The notes under the pieces are model-generated. The model was not told where the DNA came from, did not search any database, and saw only the letters and a list, made by a program, of their open reading frames with translations. A stretch of DNA of 64,000 nucleotides from Nannochloris sp. 'desiccata' (lineage: Eukaryota > Chlorophyta > Trebouxiophyceae > Chlorellales > Chlorellaceae): positions 682,001-746,000 of the forward strand of contig JAGTXX020000011.1 of assembly GCA_019044685.2 (NCBI GenBank), given 5' to 3'. The position numbers and the translations under genes are program-made. Shown piece after piece: positions 34,622 through 44,020 of the stretch. Within the stretch, counting starts at the first letter, position 1, and each line of letters begins with the position of its first letter.

Positions 34622-36244
34622 ATGTTGATTAAAACATTGGCAAATTATTGCCCGTGCAATGGCAACATGCCAATTCATAATTTTACAAGTCTTCACTTGC
34701 TGCACACATTCCCCAGGGTTTATTCCCGCCGTGCAGCTTTCAACAATAATGGCGGTGTGAGCGGCAGCAGCAACGACAACACCACTAACATTACAAATTC
34801 CTTTCTACGCAATCCAGCTATCGCACAGCGCGAGGCTGTACGTCAATTCTACCTAAGTACATGCCCCGAAGAGCAGCTCGAAGTCATTAAAACCTCAATA
34901 GAGTATCTAGACCCACCAACGTCTTTACATATGTGCTGCCATCTTGCAGATTTGAGTTTAAAGGGACAATTAGAGGGCGATGTCGCTTCTCAAGACGCTG
35001 TTCTACACGCAATATATAATACTTTGAGTAATTACTTACCATCGTTACCTTCCCAGAGTATTGGAACTATTCTTTGGAGCATGGCCAGCGTTCAGCAAAA
35101 TGCTGATAGCCAAACTCTCTCCTATACTAACGGAAGTAACTGGAAAGCAGAAGCGATAGAAAAAGTGGCTTTATTAGAAGGCAATTGTGGAAAAGTAGCC
35201 ACTTACAATACTAAAGAGCTAGTTAATATATTATTCTCAGTAGGTGCACTACAAGGACCACAGACCCCTTCCAAAGCCGTGGTTATTTATTCAACTGAAC
35301 TGATGGAACAGTTGGCAGCAAGGATGGATTCGACACCATACGTTAAAGGATCTCTTTCTCCAAGTGATTTCACAGATTTGGTTTCTGTCTGCGCTAGAAT
35401 GTTTGTTAGAAAAGAAGAAGAAGAAGAGAGTGTTGCCAATAAGAGCAAAATGGTCCCGCCAGCAGCACTTCAGCTAATGGATCTGGTCGCAGGAGAGGTT
35501 CGTCGGCAACTTGCTAACCGCGCAAGCTCCCGTGCTGCATTCCTCCCACGAGAACTAACCCGTTTTTTGACAAGTTTTGCTTCGCTAGAGATAAAAGATA
35601 ATGCCAACGTCGATGGATTATTCGATGTTATTAGCGGCTTTGTTGTGAATAGAATTCGATCGAAGCACCTAAACGCAGTAACTAAACCTGATGATCTCGC
35701 TGCAGTACTCGCTGCATATGCTAAACAGCAGCATAGGTCGGTCTCTGTGCCAGAGTTGCTGACAACGATAGGGGCACAGCTAAGAGTAAATGCTGCACAA
35801 ATGCAAGAACGATACACGGCTGAAAAACAAAGAGCAGGAGTAGCAGCTGAGACAAGCGCACATAACCCTGTAGAAGGTTCAAAGCCACTAGAAGGAGGTC
35901 CACCTGACCTTAGATGCTCTTTTCCTACGCTACTTTCCATCCTAGAAAGCCACAAAGACCTTGGTTTCTCTCCAGACCCTCTAACACTCACAGCCCTCCT
36001 TCCAGGAATTCAGCGGGGTCTTGGAGGCATCAACCCGGTACCTGCACAGGATGTGGTGCAATTATTAGAATTATTTGTTGTGTTTAGATTTAATCCTGGC
36101 CCAAAAATGCTAGAATTACTTGTAGCAAGGATGGAAGACTTGTCAGACATAAGTCGGTACAGCCAAAAGGGCTGTACTACTGCGACTGTACAGGCTGCTC
36201 ATGCTCTAGTTGCTGCTCTATCTAAAACACATATTCCATTGTAA
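34622..36244 (+). CDS. Organelle-type helical-repeat protein, probably RNA-binding
   Basis: Single exon, 540 residues from ATG 34622. The N-terminal 40 residues lack acidic residues and contain His/Arg/Thr with HLLHTFPRVYSRRAAFNNNG, resembling a mitochondrial or plastid presequence. The rest is a series of alpha-helical pairs with repeated patterns such as SIGTILWSMASV, ELVNILFSVGAL, DLAAVLAAYAKQ and DVVQLLELFVVF. This recalls the helical repeats of OPR, FASTK and RAP-type proteins, which stabilise or process organellar transcripts. No RAP domain or nuclease motif is seen at the C terminus. Assignment is by pattern; the exact family is not recognised. It converges on RtcB with only 87 bp between the stops. 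Confidence 0.6.
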   Translation: MLIKTLANYCPCNGNMPIHNFTSLHLLHTFPRVYSRRAAFNNNGGVSGSSNDNTTNITNSFLRNPAIAQREAVRQFYLSTCPEEQLEVIKTSIEYLDPPTSLHMCCHLADLSLKGQLEGDVASQDAVLHAIYNTLSNYLPSLPSQSIGTILWSMASVQQNADSQTLSYTNGSNWKAEAIEKVALLEGNCGKVATYNTKELVNILFSVGALQGPQTPSKAVVIYSTELMEQLAARMDSTPYVKGSLSPSDFTDLVSVCARMFVRKEEEEESVANKSKMVPPAALQLMDLVAGEVRRQLANRASSRAAFLPRELTRFLTSFASLEIKDNANVDGLFDVISGFVVNRIRSKHLNAVTKPDDLAAVLAAYAKQQHRSVSVPELLTTIGAQLRVNAAQMQERYTAEKQRAGVAAETSAHNPVEGSKPLEGGPPDLRCSFPTLLSILESHKDLGFSPDPLTLTALLPGIQRGLGGINPVPAQDVVQLLELFVVFRFNPGPKMLELLVARMEDLSDISRYSQKGCTTATVQAAHALVAALSKTHIPL

Positions 36245-36331
36245 ATTAAATCTTACTACTTTACAATCGTAATACAACTTTATTTATCAAGAGAAAAGAA
36301 ATTAACTACCTCTGAAATTCGATTGTATCTT

Positions 36332-38086
36332 CTACCCTTTGATCACTGCAATTGGCCTCAACTTCACCGCTTTTTTACTCACCCCCGCAGCATGGCATGT
36401 CTCCACTACTTCACACACATCTTTATAACTTTCCGGTGCTTCTTCCATTACTAATTTAGGCGAAGCAACACGAATAGCAATCCCTTTGGCTTTTAATGCA
36501 TCTAATACTTGTTGATAATCTAATTTACTACGGGAAGAATTACGGGATCGGGCCCTACCAGCCCCGTGACATGTAGAACCGAATGTGTCCTTCATACCCT
36601 GCTCTGTTCCCGTCAGCACATAACTACACGTACCCATGGTACCTCCAATCAATACCGGCTGTCCTGTTAACTGATAATCAACAGGAATCAACGGGTGGTG
36701 TGGGGGAAAGGCTCGTGTAGAACCTTTCCTATGGACTAGCAAAGTTTTCATTTTGCCGTCGACCATGTGATCCTCTACTTTTGCTATATTGTGGCTGACA
36801 TCATACACAACGTGCATATCTAAATCATCAGGGGTAGAATTAAACACTTTAGCAAACGCTTGTCTGCATAAAAAGGTCATTGAGGATCGATTGACCCAGG
36901 CATAATTGGCGGCACACGCCATCGCAGTCAAATAATCTTGTCCCTCTGGAGAGTCTATTCTCGCACAAGCAAGCTGCCTGTCATTCACATGGATACCATC
37001 ACGAGCCATAGCTTTCTCCATGGCCACTAACGAATCAGTGGCGACTTGATGCCCCAGGCCACGAGAGCCAGAATGGATCATAATGCAGACTTGCCCAACT
37101 TGATCGATGCCCATTTTTCTCGCTGCAATGGGGTCATATACCTCTTCCACTACTTGAATTTCAGCGTAATGGTTGCCTGCGCCTAAAGTACCCATTTGAG
37201 GGAGGCCACGCTTCTTTGCACGGGCAGATACTTTCTCAGGATTCGCAGTAAGCATTCTGCCATATTCTTCACAGTGTTCTTTGTCTTCTGCCCAGCTATA
37301 GCCTTCCCTTAAAGACCAATCCATCCCCATTGCAAGGGCTTCTTCTAAATCCTTTGCAGTGGTTGGGATGATTCCTTGAGATCCTACGCCTACAGGGATG
37401 TGATCAAAGAGAGCTTGAGCTAGCTGTTCTTTTACTGGTTGGACGTCTTCTTCTTTTAGGTTGGTTCGGAGCAGGCGAACACCGCAATTAATGTCGAAAC
37501 CAACGCCTCCAGGGGATACAATGGCTTCTGGGTTGGACATATCGAAGGCAGCGACGTTCCCAATGGCGAAACCGTAGCCACTATGGACATCAGGCAGTGC
37601 TACAGAGTGCTGTAAGAAAGAAAAAAAGGCAGTAGAACTTATTTGCTGTTATATACATGAAGTACTTTAAACTGATAATGGTGGAACACAGATACATTTG
37701 CCACAGTATTTGATGTGTAATGCAAATTACCATATAGAGATGTGAAAAACGTACCGATACTACACCAGGGAGGGCAGCTACGTTTGCAATTTGCTTCACC
37801 GCTGGAAGGAAACCGCCGTGATCACCTCGTTGGCAGGCTGCCTGTAATTCTTCAAACAGCAAACCTTGAAGTCTATCGTTGACATATACAATCCCAGGAA
37901 CATTCATGCCAGGTACAAAGCCTGGGTTAATGCGGTAGTGGTAGGGACTGAGCTGTTCAATAAATTGCCGCTCCTGTCGGGGAATGAAAATTTGAGAGAT
38001 GAGTTAATTACAAGAAATTCATCAAGCATGACGCCATTTGGAAATTTAAGCATACGATTTACCTCTTCATATGTCCGAACAACCAT
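36332..38086 (-). CDS. RTCB: RNA-splicing ligase RtcB (HSPC117)
   Basis: Three exons, complement(38063-38086), complement(37755-37973) and complement(36332-37609), join in phase 0 and encode 506 residues, close to the 505 of human RTCB. RtcB joins 2',3'-cyclic phosphate and 5'-OH RNA ends with GTP and Mn2+ and seals tRNA exons. All metal and guanylylation residues appear present: GFDINCGVR (Asp, Cys), [10 protein letters not shown] (His), [10 protein letters not shown] (His), YDVSHNIAK (His) and [10 protein letters not shown] (the GMP-accepting His). The C-terminal Gly closes the active site in the family, and it is present here (VIKG). The first exon is only eight codons. A minus-strand TGTAA lies at 36261-36265. 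Confidence 0.97.
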
Positions 38087-38479
38087 TTTCTGTATATGTG
38101 AAGGCCCGTTTTAAATAAGATTAACACAGCCAAAAGAGATGCTGGTGATGCCAACTTGAACTCAAAAAATCAATGATACCTTCGTCTATTTTTGCTATCT
38201 AAATTTCTCAAGTATTGCTTATATTGTATATTAACAATTCGTTGTTCAATCTGAATTATCGTAACGAAGGCCAACTTGGAGTACAAAGCATGTCTAAAAT
38301 TTCAACGCAGAACAGTAACACCCAATGATCCTGAGTTCTGCGCAGCTAACCCCATTTTAAATTGTGCATAATACGAACCTACAGGGTTCACACGACATGC
38401 GGTGGTGGCGATGAATTAACTTAATATTTCAAATGGAGAACTCGAATTACTGAAGACATTTCTCACTTTTCCTATCGCA
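38087..38479. other. Divergent promoter region, RtcB / Gln-rich protein
   Basis: 393 bp between divergent starts, AT-rich, no supported gene or repeat. Confidence 0.4.
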
Positions 38480-40385
38480 ATGCGCGTGGGCAACAATGAG
38501 CCGTTCCACATTAACTGCCGCCATACAAAGTAAGCTACATGTCGTGGTGATTTTGACGCACCTTCCTATCCGCGTATACCGCTTCATCCTTTGATTTAGT
38601 CGCTTATTCCCTTTATTTTATTACAGACGTAGCATCTGCTACTGCATAGAAGGCACTCCCCCAGGATTAAGAGACCCTTCTGCTGCAAAAGAATACAGTG
38701 AGAACGCCAAGCGACTCAATGAATTCTGGCAACGGCCTGCAGAAGCATTGTTTTACAATACCGATGCTGTGGATGTTATTGTCCCTCGTCTACTACGGCG
38801 TGAACGCATACCTGCATCTCCTCCGGAAGTGCCAGCAGGCCCTTCGTTATCCCAACAATTGGAAGAAGCGCAGGGAAAAGCACAGCATGCTGCTATGATG
38901 GCTGCAAGTTTAGCTGCTCGAGGCGGTTTACTCTATAGACCTCCTCCAGGAATTGATATAAAAGACTTTCTAAAGCAAATAGTGATGCAGGACCAAACAA
39001 AACTAGAAGAAGCTGTCGATCAAGTACTTAGAAACCGGTCTGCGATCGCAAGGGCTACAGCAGCGGTAGGAAAAACAGCAGCAGCAGCAGAGAGAGAAAT
39101 GAAAGCGCCAGTCAACGACACAATACTAATACCTCAGCAGCAGCACCACCACATAATAACAGCAACTACTCAAGTCCCCCAGCACTTGTCGATGAGATTC
39201 CCACAAGAATTTCGGCGAGGACCGAGAAGAAGAGCCCCTTTAAAAGCCTGGAGGCTCACGCTAGCGCACCACACCCCCAATCTCATCGGTAAATTGATTC
39301 AAATATTAGTTAAATCACCCAAAGAATGGCATCCTGCACTAGTGTCCGGGTTAAATCCGGTCGATGGCAATGCTCTACTTGTATTTGAATCAGACATGCA
39401 GCGAGTGGTCCACTTGAAAAGTTTAATAGAAAACGATGAAGTAGCGTGGTTGAATAAAGAAACCGCTGACGAACAGAACAGTGGTGCTGGTGGCGGTGCT
39501 GGTTCTTCTAAGAAGAAACGAGGGGCTGCGATAATGAAAGCTTCTGCGCATAGTAAATACCAAAGGATATCGCCAATTACGTCCTCAGTTGATGGCGGAG
39601 ATAGCATCGATATTGCTGCTGGTACTGCTGGTACTATTTGTGGTGGTGCAGGTATGAGTGGCGGCGGTGGGTATAGTGGTATTGGCGCAACAGGTGCTGC
39701 TGCTGCAGTAGGCGTTTCAGCGGTAGATACTAAAGAAACCGCAGCGACAGCATCGGCATCAGCAGGAATGGAAGAGGATGAAGAACAATTAGTTCTCGCA
39801 AGGTTGAAAGGTGTGACCAAAAGACAGAGGGCAGTCGCTGCCAAGAAAGTAGCCAATGCCAAGACGAGCCCTGATTCGAAAATACGTGATACTGAAGCTG
39901 TAGTAGGAGCTCGGGCTGTAGAAAGATCTGGTTCTGGTGCTGATGCTGCCTTTCCCGGCATCAGACACGACCAACAGCAGCAACAAACATCTTTACCTCT
40001 TCCTCCTGGTTTCATCCCTGTGGATAGAGACGCTAATGTACCAATAAATAATCATGCCTCAATTCCAATAGCAAATGCAGCAAGCTACGAAGCCATTATC
40101 CAACAACAGCAACAATACCACCAGCAGGTACAACAACAACAGCAATCCATTCTTTCAAATGTTAGTGCAGGGACAGCGTCCCTGGTAATGCCTCATATTT
40201 TCCAGCTTGGAGATGGAATTATGAGAGGAAAGGCTATTCAATTAACAATTAGTGATACTAAATTGGCTGCACTTGTGCTTAAATTAGATAAAGAGAAGCA
40301 ATCTATGCTGATTGTTGTGCAAGGGCGCCCTGTTATGCTTAAAGCTGAAGACGAAGGGATCAAATACCAGCTGGCGTTTATTTGA
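38480..40385 (+). CDS. Gln/Ala-rich orphan protein, possibly nuclear
   Basis: Exon 1 (38480-38529) and exon 2 (38627-40385) join in phase 2 to give about 602 residues. I do not recognise the family. The first 90 residues are well structured (YCIEGTPPGLRDPSAAKEYS, then AEALFYNTDAVDVIVPRLLR). They are followed by a helical block (PPPGIDIKDFLKQIVMQDQ) and a central segment with a WRLTLAHHTPNLIGKLIQIL core. The second half is disordered, with Gly/Ala-, Gln- and His-rich tracts and scattered Lys/Arg clusters. The final 60 residues (LTISDTKLAALVLKLDKEKQ) return to an ordered alpha/beta pattern. Gln-rich linkers suggest a transcription or RNA-processing factor, but this is inference from composition alone. 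Confidence 0.7.
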
Positions 40386-40625
40386 AGTTTAGATAAATAG
40401 CCAAAAAGAAAGGTAGAGAAGAATAATATTAATCCGCTATTTCAATTAATAACTATCATATATTTTAAATTTATTTGTACTAATATCTGTTACATCAACA
40501 TGTAGAAGCAAAAAACACCAATCAAAAGAGAATAAAGTAGAAAGAAAAAGAAACAACAGAGCGGCAAAACCACTGCCAACACGTCATCTATCAATCTGAT
40601 AAAGAAACCCATATCTTATATAGAT

Positions 40626-41822
40626 CTACTTGAGATTAAGAGATACCGTCTCAGTAACAGGATTGAAAGAGAAAATATCGCTATTCTGCTCGATAATCTT
40701 CTTAAATTTAGGAGATCTTGGGGGGCGCTTCACGCTCGATCCAAGTACCGATAATTTGCATGGCCCATTTTTCTGTAAAAATGACTTCAACTCTGCTGCA
40801 AATTCTGTATGATCTCCAGCAGGAGATTCTCCATTTGATGTGATTACTTTCGCGGGGGCAGTGGCAGGGGCCTTTGCTACATCTGCAGCCTTGGCTTTTT
40901 TAGCTGGCTGGGGTGTCTGTGCTGCCGCAGCTGCTTGCTTTCGCTTTGCACTCTTCGCAGGAGGTGCTTCCTCCTCCTCCTCTTCAGAACCCTCCTCCAT
41001 TTCTTCATCAGCCTCACTATCTTCTTCTTCTTCTTCAGAACTATCATCCTCTGCTTCTTCTTCTTCTTCTTCTTCATCAGAGCTGCTGCCTTCGCTCGCC
41101 TCGTCTTGAATAAGCTGATTGTTTCTTTTCTTCTTCTCTAAAGGCACAGCGCGAGGTGGTTCTTCATCGTCACTGCTCTCTTCATCCTCATCGTCATCTT
41201 CTTCATCAAATGATCCACGAGGTGCCTTTCTATACAGCCTTAAACCATCTTCTTCGCCGTTTCCAAATTCATCATCGACCTCTCCTAAGCCAACAATAGC
41301 CACTGTTCTATAGCCCGTAAGGTGGACTTCTGACTCTCCAGTGTGGCTAATTGTGACATCGTCGCATGCGATGGTGATGTCCATGCTGAATTGGGTGCAA
41401 TTTTCTCTGTCCAGAGTGCCTACAGCAAACTTGCCATCTGTAATTGCGTGGCCGCCGACAGGAAAAATGAAATTAATATTGATGAATGGAGACATGGTTC
41501 TCGTGATTTTGTCAGCACGTGAAAGATCTTACCTCCATTCTCAATGAAAATGGTGTGTGGGCCCTTGGCAGGCTTTGGACCGAGAGCGACTTGAGTGAAA
41601 TGGATCGTCTCAAGTTCATCATCATCAAAATCAGCAGCGATAGTTACGCTTTTCCCTACAAAGTCACAAATTCATAATTTGAGTTAGTAATTGGCTTGCG
41701 ATTTTGCTTGATGGCAACGTAATTAAAAAGGGTTCAGCCGCAATCATTTCTTGTTCAAGATGCAGAAAGGAAGACATACCAGAAGGAATTAGCTTGCCTA
41801 TGAAGGTGACCTGGGCGTCCAT
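40626..41822 (-). CDS. Nucleoplasmin-like (HD2/FKBP39-type) nuclear protein
   Basis: Exons are complement(41780-41822), complement(41533-41655) and complement(40626-41437), phases 1 and 1, 325 residues. The N-terminal 110 residues form a nucleoplasmin-like domain as in plant HD2 and fungal/insect FKBP39 proteins: GKSVTIAADFDDDELETIHF, TQVALGPKPAKGPHTIFIEN, and SEVHLTGY. Long Glu/Asp/Ser tracts follow (about residues 140-215), coded by CTT-type repeats on the plus strand, then an Ala/Lys-rich linker with basic clusters. No peptidyl-prolyl isomerase domain is present. The last 60 residues (FAAELKSFLQKNGPCKLSVL, then PKFKKIIEQNSDIFSF) look like a small winged helix. The role is probably histone chaperoning or nucleolar chromatin. 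Confidence 0.84.
40965..41220. repeat. Imperfect TTC/CTT trinucleotide-rich tracts
   Basis: Several runs of CTT/TTC/CTC triplets code for the Glu/Asp/Ser tracts of the nucleoplasmin-like protein on the minus strand. The plus-strand and out-of-frame open stretches here are artefacts of this composition. Confidence 0.8.
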
Positions 41823-42109
41823 ATCTAGGCAGATGCATCAATATACAGCAGTAACAATTTAAGTGCACCCTTAACGAGATGTGGCGCACTTTATTGCCAA
41901 AATTGGAGAAACGAGCGAAGCAGGTCACGCCAACTATGAAAGCTGAAGGGATCCAATCTGGTTGTGCTTCTTCATTTACTAACTCTTAGCAGCACTTAGA
42001 AGCCCTTGATTTGAAGTGGGGGGCGCACCTTCAAATCTTCTTAGATCATTTTGTTAAAATTGATTGATTTTCAGGTTTTAAAAAAATCGATAAACTAGCC
42101 CTTGCAGTC

Positions 42110-42694
42110 ATGATAAAATTCGTATTGATGGTCAACAAGCAGGGCCAAACTCGGCTTGCGAAATACACGGATAATACCTTGACAAATGAAGAACGGCAAG
42201 TGCTCGAAGCTGAGATCGTTCGGAAATGCTTGACTCGAGCGGACAAGCAGTGCAACTTTGTAGAACACCGTAGCTTTAAGATTGTATACAGGAGGTATGC
42301 GTCTTTATTTTTCCTAGTGGGCGTTGATGAAAATGAGAACGAGCTTGCGGTGCTAGAGTTTATACATTGCATGGTCGAGACGATGGACAAGTGGTTTGGC
42401 AATGTGTGCGAATTAGATATTATGTTTAATATAGAAACGGTAAGGGCTACGAATAGATACCTGCTGATGCTTAGTATCCTTATCCAGTTAAATGCGCTTA
42501 CGATTTGTTATCTGAAGAATAAACCAAATGTTCTTCACCGCCCGCCTTTATTACCAGTTTATTACCAACTTGTTTCTTTTCACCCTACGCAGGCTCATTT
42601 TATTTTGGATGAAATGATTAGCAATGGATTTATCGTAGAAACTAGTAAAGCAGCAATCCTAGCACCAGTTGAGCTTCTAGATAAAGCTACATGA
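42110..42694 (+). CDS. AP4S1: AP-4 complex subunit sigma
   Basis: Exons 42110-42439 and 42593-42694 join in phase 0 to give 143 residues, the usual sigma-subunit length. The 153 bp intron is open in the same frame, so an unspliced reading gives a longer but wrong protein. Splicing restores LDIMFNIETAHFILDEMISN, the conserved sigma C-terminal helix. The start MIKFVLMVNKQGQTRLAKY, the CNFVEHRSFKIVYRRYASLF core, and the end GFIVETSKAAILAPV match AP-4 sigma better than AP-1, AP-2 or AP-3. AP-4 is a trans-Golgi adaptor for clathrin-independent sorting. The sigma subunit binds dileucine-type signals with its large-subunit partner. Confidence 0.94.
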   Translation: MIKFVLMVNKQGQTRLAKYTDNTLTNEERQVLEAEIVRKCLTRADKQCNFVEHRSFKIVYRRYASLFFLVGVDENENELAVLEFIHCMVETMDKWFGNVCELDIMFNIETVRATNRYLLMLSILIQLNALTICYLKNKPNVLHRPPLLPVYYQLVSFHPTQAHFILDEMISNGFIVETSKAAILAPVELLDKAT

Positions 42695-42830
42695 TACAAC
42701 TTTGTTACTAGAAATACCCGACATCTCTTTCTTTCTTCTTTTTGTCCATTCTTCTAAGGCTTTTACTTGTACTCTGTATTACATATGTATTATACATGTA
42801 AACTTTCTAAACCAATCATCTACGCCCCGC

Positions 42831-43774
42831 TTAACTTACAGGGGCTCCATTAACCATGCCTTCCCTTCTTCTTTTACAAATCTCTTCAGCCCAGCTCTGT
42901 CCGATCTCTGTTCTCCATTTGCCAGCAGTAGAGTCAAAAAATTCTTGAAGCTCGCTGCCCTGTGCAGATTCATACTCACTCGCTTGTAAAATCATTTCAA
43001 TCTGTAGGTCGAAAATGAAAGAAAAGGAACAAGAATGAGTTACTATCTGGGGATGTTATTAACGGGTAACAAAAAAAAAACCTTACCTTGTCAAAGTCTT
43101 TTACCAATTGTGCTTCATTTGTCTCCCCCTGTTCATACTCTAACCACAACGCCTCCAAATCATCTGCAGCCATGCAATCCCCTAATGTTTTCTTTAATTC
43201 AGCCAATGCTGCTGATTCCATTTTATATTTTTCGTCGTCTGTGATTCCACATACTGGTGTTATGTCACCGGCGATGCCTGTAATTAAATGAAATTTATAT
43301 GTAATCACGACATCGTAGATTATTGGATACAGTCAGAGACATTGCTTAATTGCTTCATTGTTAGCAATACACGTTAAAAAAAAAAAAAAAATTGAAAATA
43401 TTAAAATATATAAAAGCAACAACGTACTCTCTGCAATATCGTGGACGATGGCTAGTTTCATACAGTGTGCGTAATCATAGCTCGTGCCTTGGACTAAGAG
43501 GGACATGACTCCCATACGGTACATGTGATCTGCTATGCTCTCAGGGTTTTTAACGCCGCGCTTCACCCAGCCTGTGCGAGGGGTTGTCTGCAAAAAACAA
43601 AAATGGGGCGGACGTGGTTGGGGCGGTAGAGACTAAGGTTCCGAAGTTCTCTGTAAGTTATTCAAGCTGGCATGGTTAATTATGGAAATTAAAAACTACC
43701 TTGAGCTTTTCTATAATGTTGAGAAAGTTTATCGCTTGTTGCGGACTAGGAATAGCATTGTTTGAGGTTGCCAT
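42831..43774 (-). CDS. HD-domain phosphohydrolase, HDDC2/YGK1 type
   Basis: Four exons, complement(43700-43774), complement(43428-43587), complement(43087-43277) and complement(42831-43001), give 198 residues; phases 0, 1 and 0 close correctly. The HD motif residues are present: [16 protein letters not shown] (His) and [19 protein letters not shown] (the His-Asp pair). HDDC2 and yeast YGK1 proteins are metal-dependent 5'-deoxynucleotidases related to bacterial YfbR and act on dNMPs, so a nucleotide-pool role is likely. The C terminus ([14 protein letters not shown]) is the conserved helical end. A 16-A run (43379-43394) lies in the intron between exons 2 and 3. This is the most intron-rich small gene here. 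It is divergent from the following helical orphan gene. Confidence 0.93.
43379..43394. repeat. Poly-A homopolymer run in an HDDC2-like intron
   Basis: About sixteen A residues in a row on the plus strand (T on the coding strand) lie within the second intron of the HDDC2-type gene. Its length may vary between reads. Confidence 0.75.
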
Positions 43775-44020
43775 TGCTGCTGTTCTGATCCGAACAAGAT
43801 GAGGATTTGTCCGAGGTTTAATGCAAATCCGTCCAGGCCAAAGAACCATACGCACTTTTTGAAAGTTCTTGCTTTTTAGATCATTTGAAATGCCCTTAAT
43901 AAGCTGCAGGGAGGCCTATAAAGCTCCAAGTGCTTGGTGGAAGGCCAGCAAGTTTGAAAACTCAAAAGGCTGTGCCACTCAGTCCTGCTTTTATTGCCCA
44001 AAACCCATTAATTATCAAAG

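Noticed and set aside
39299..40015. 238-codon minus-strand open frame in the Gln-rich orphan gene
   Set aside because: It is opposite Ala/Gly-rich repeats and lacks conserved blocks; the plus-strand frame is continuous with a spliced 5' exon.
40840..41141. Plus-strand and out-of-frame open stretches opposite the acidic tract of the nucleoplasmin-like gene
   Set aside because: They come from TTC/CTT triplet repeats read on the other strand; products are pure Ser/Leu/Phe runs with no starts or domains.
42440..42592. Reading straight through the AP-4 sigma intron
   Set aside because: The intron is open in frame but interrupts the conserved C-terminal helix, and the donor and acceptor are good; the spliced protein has the standard length.
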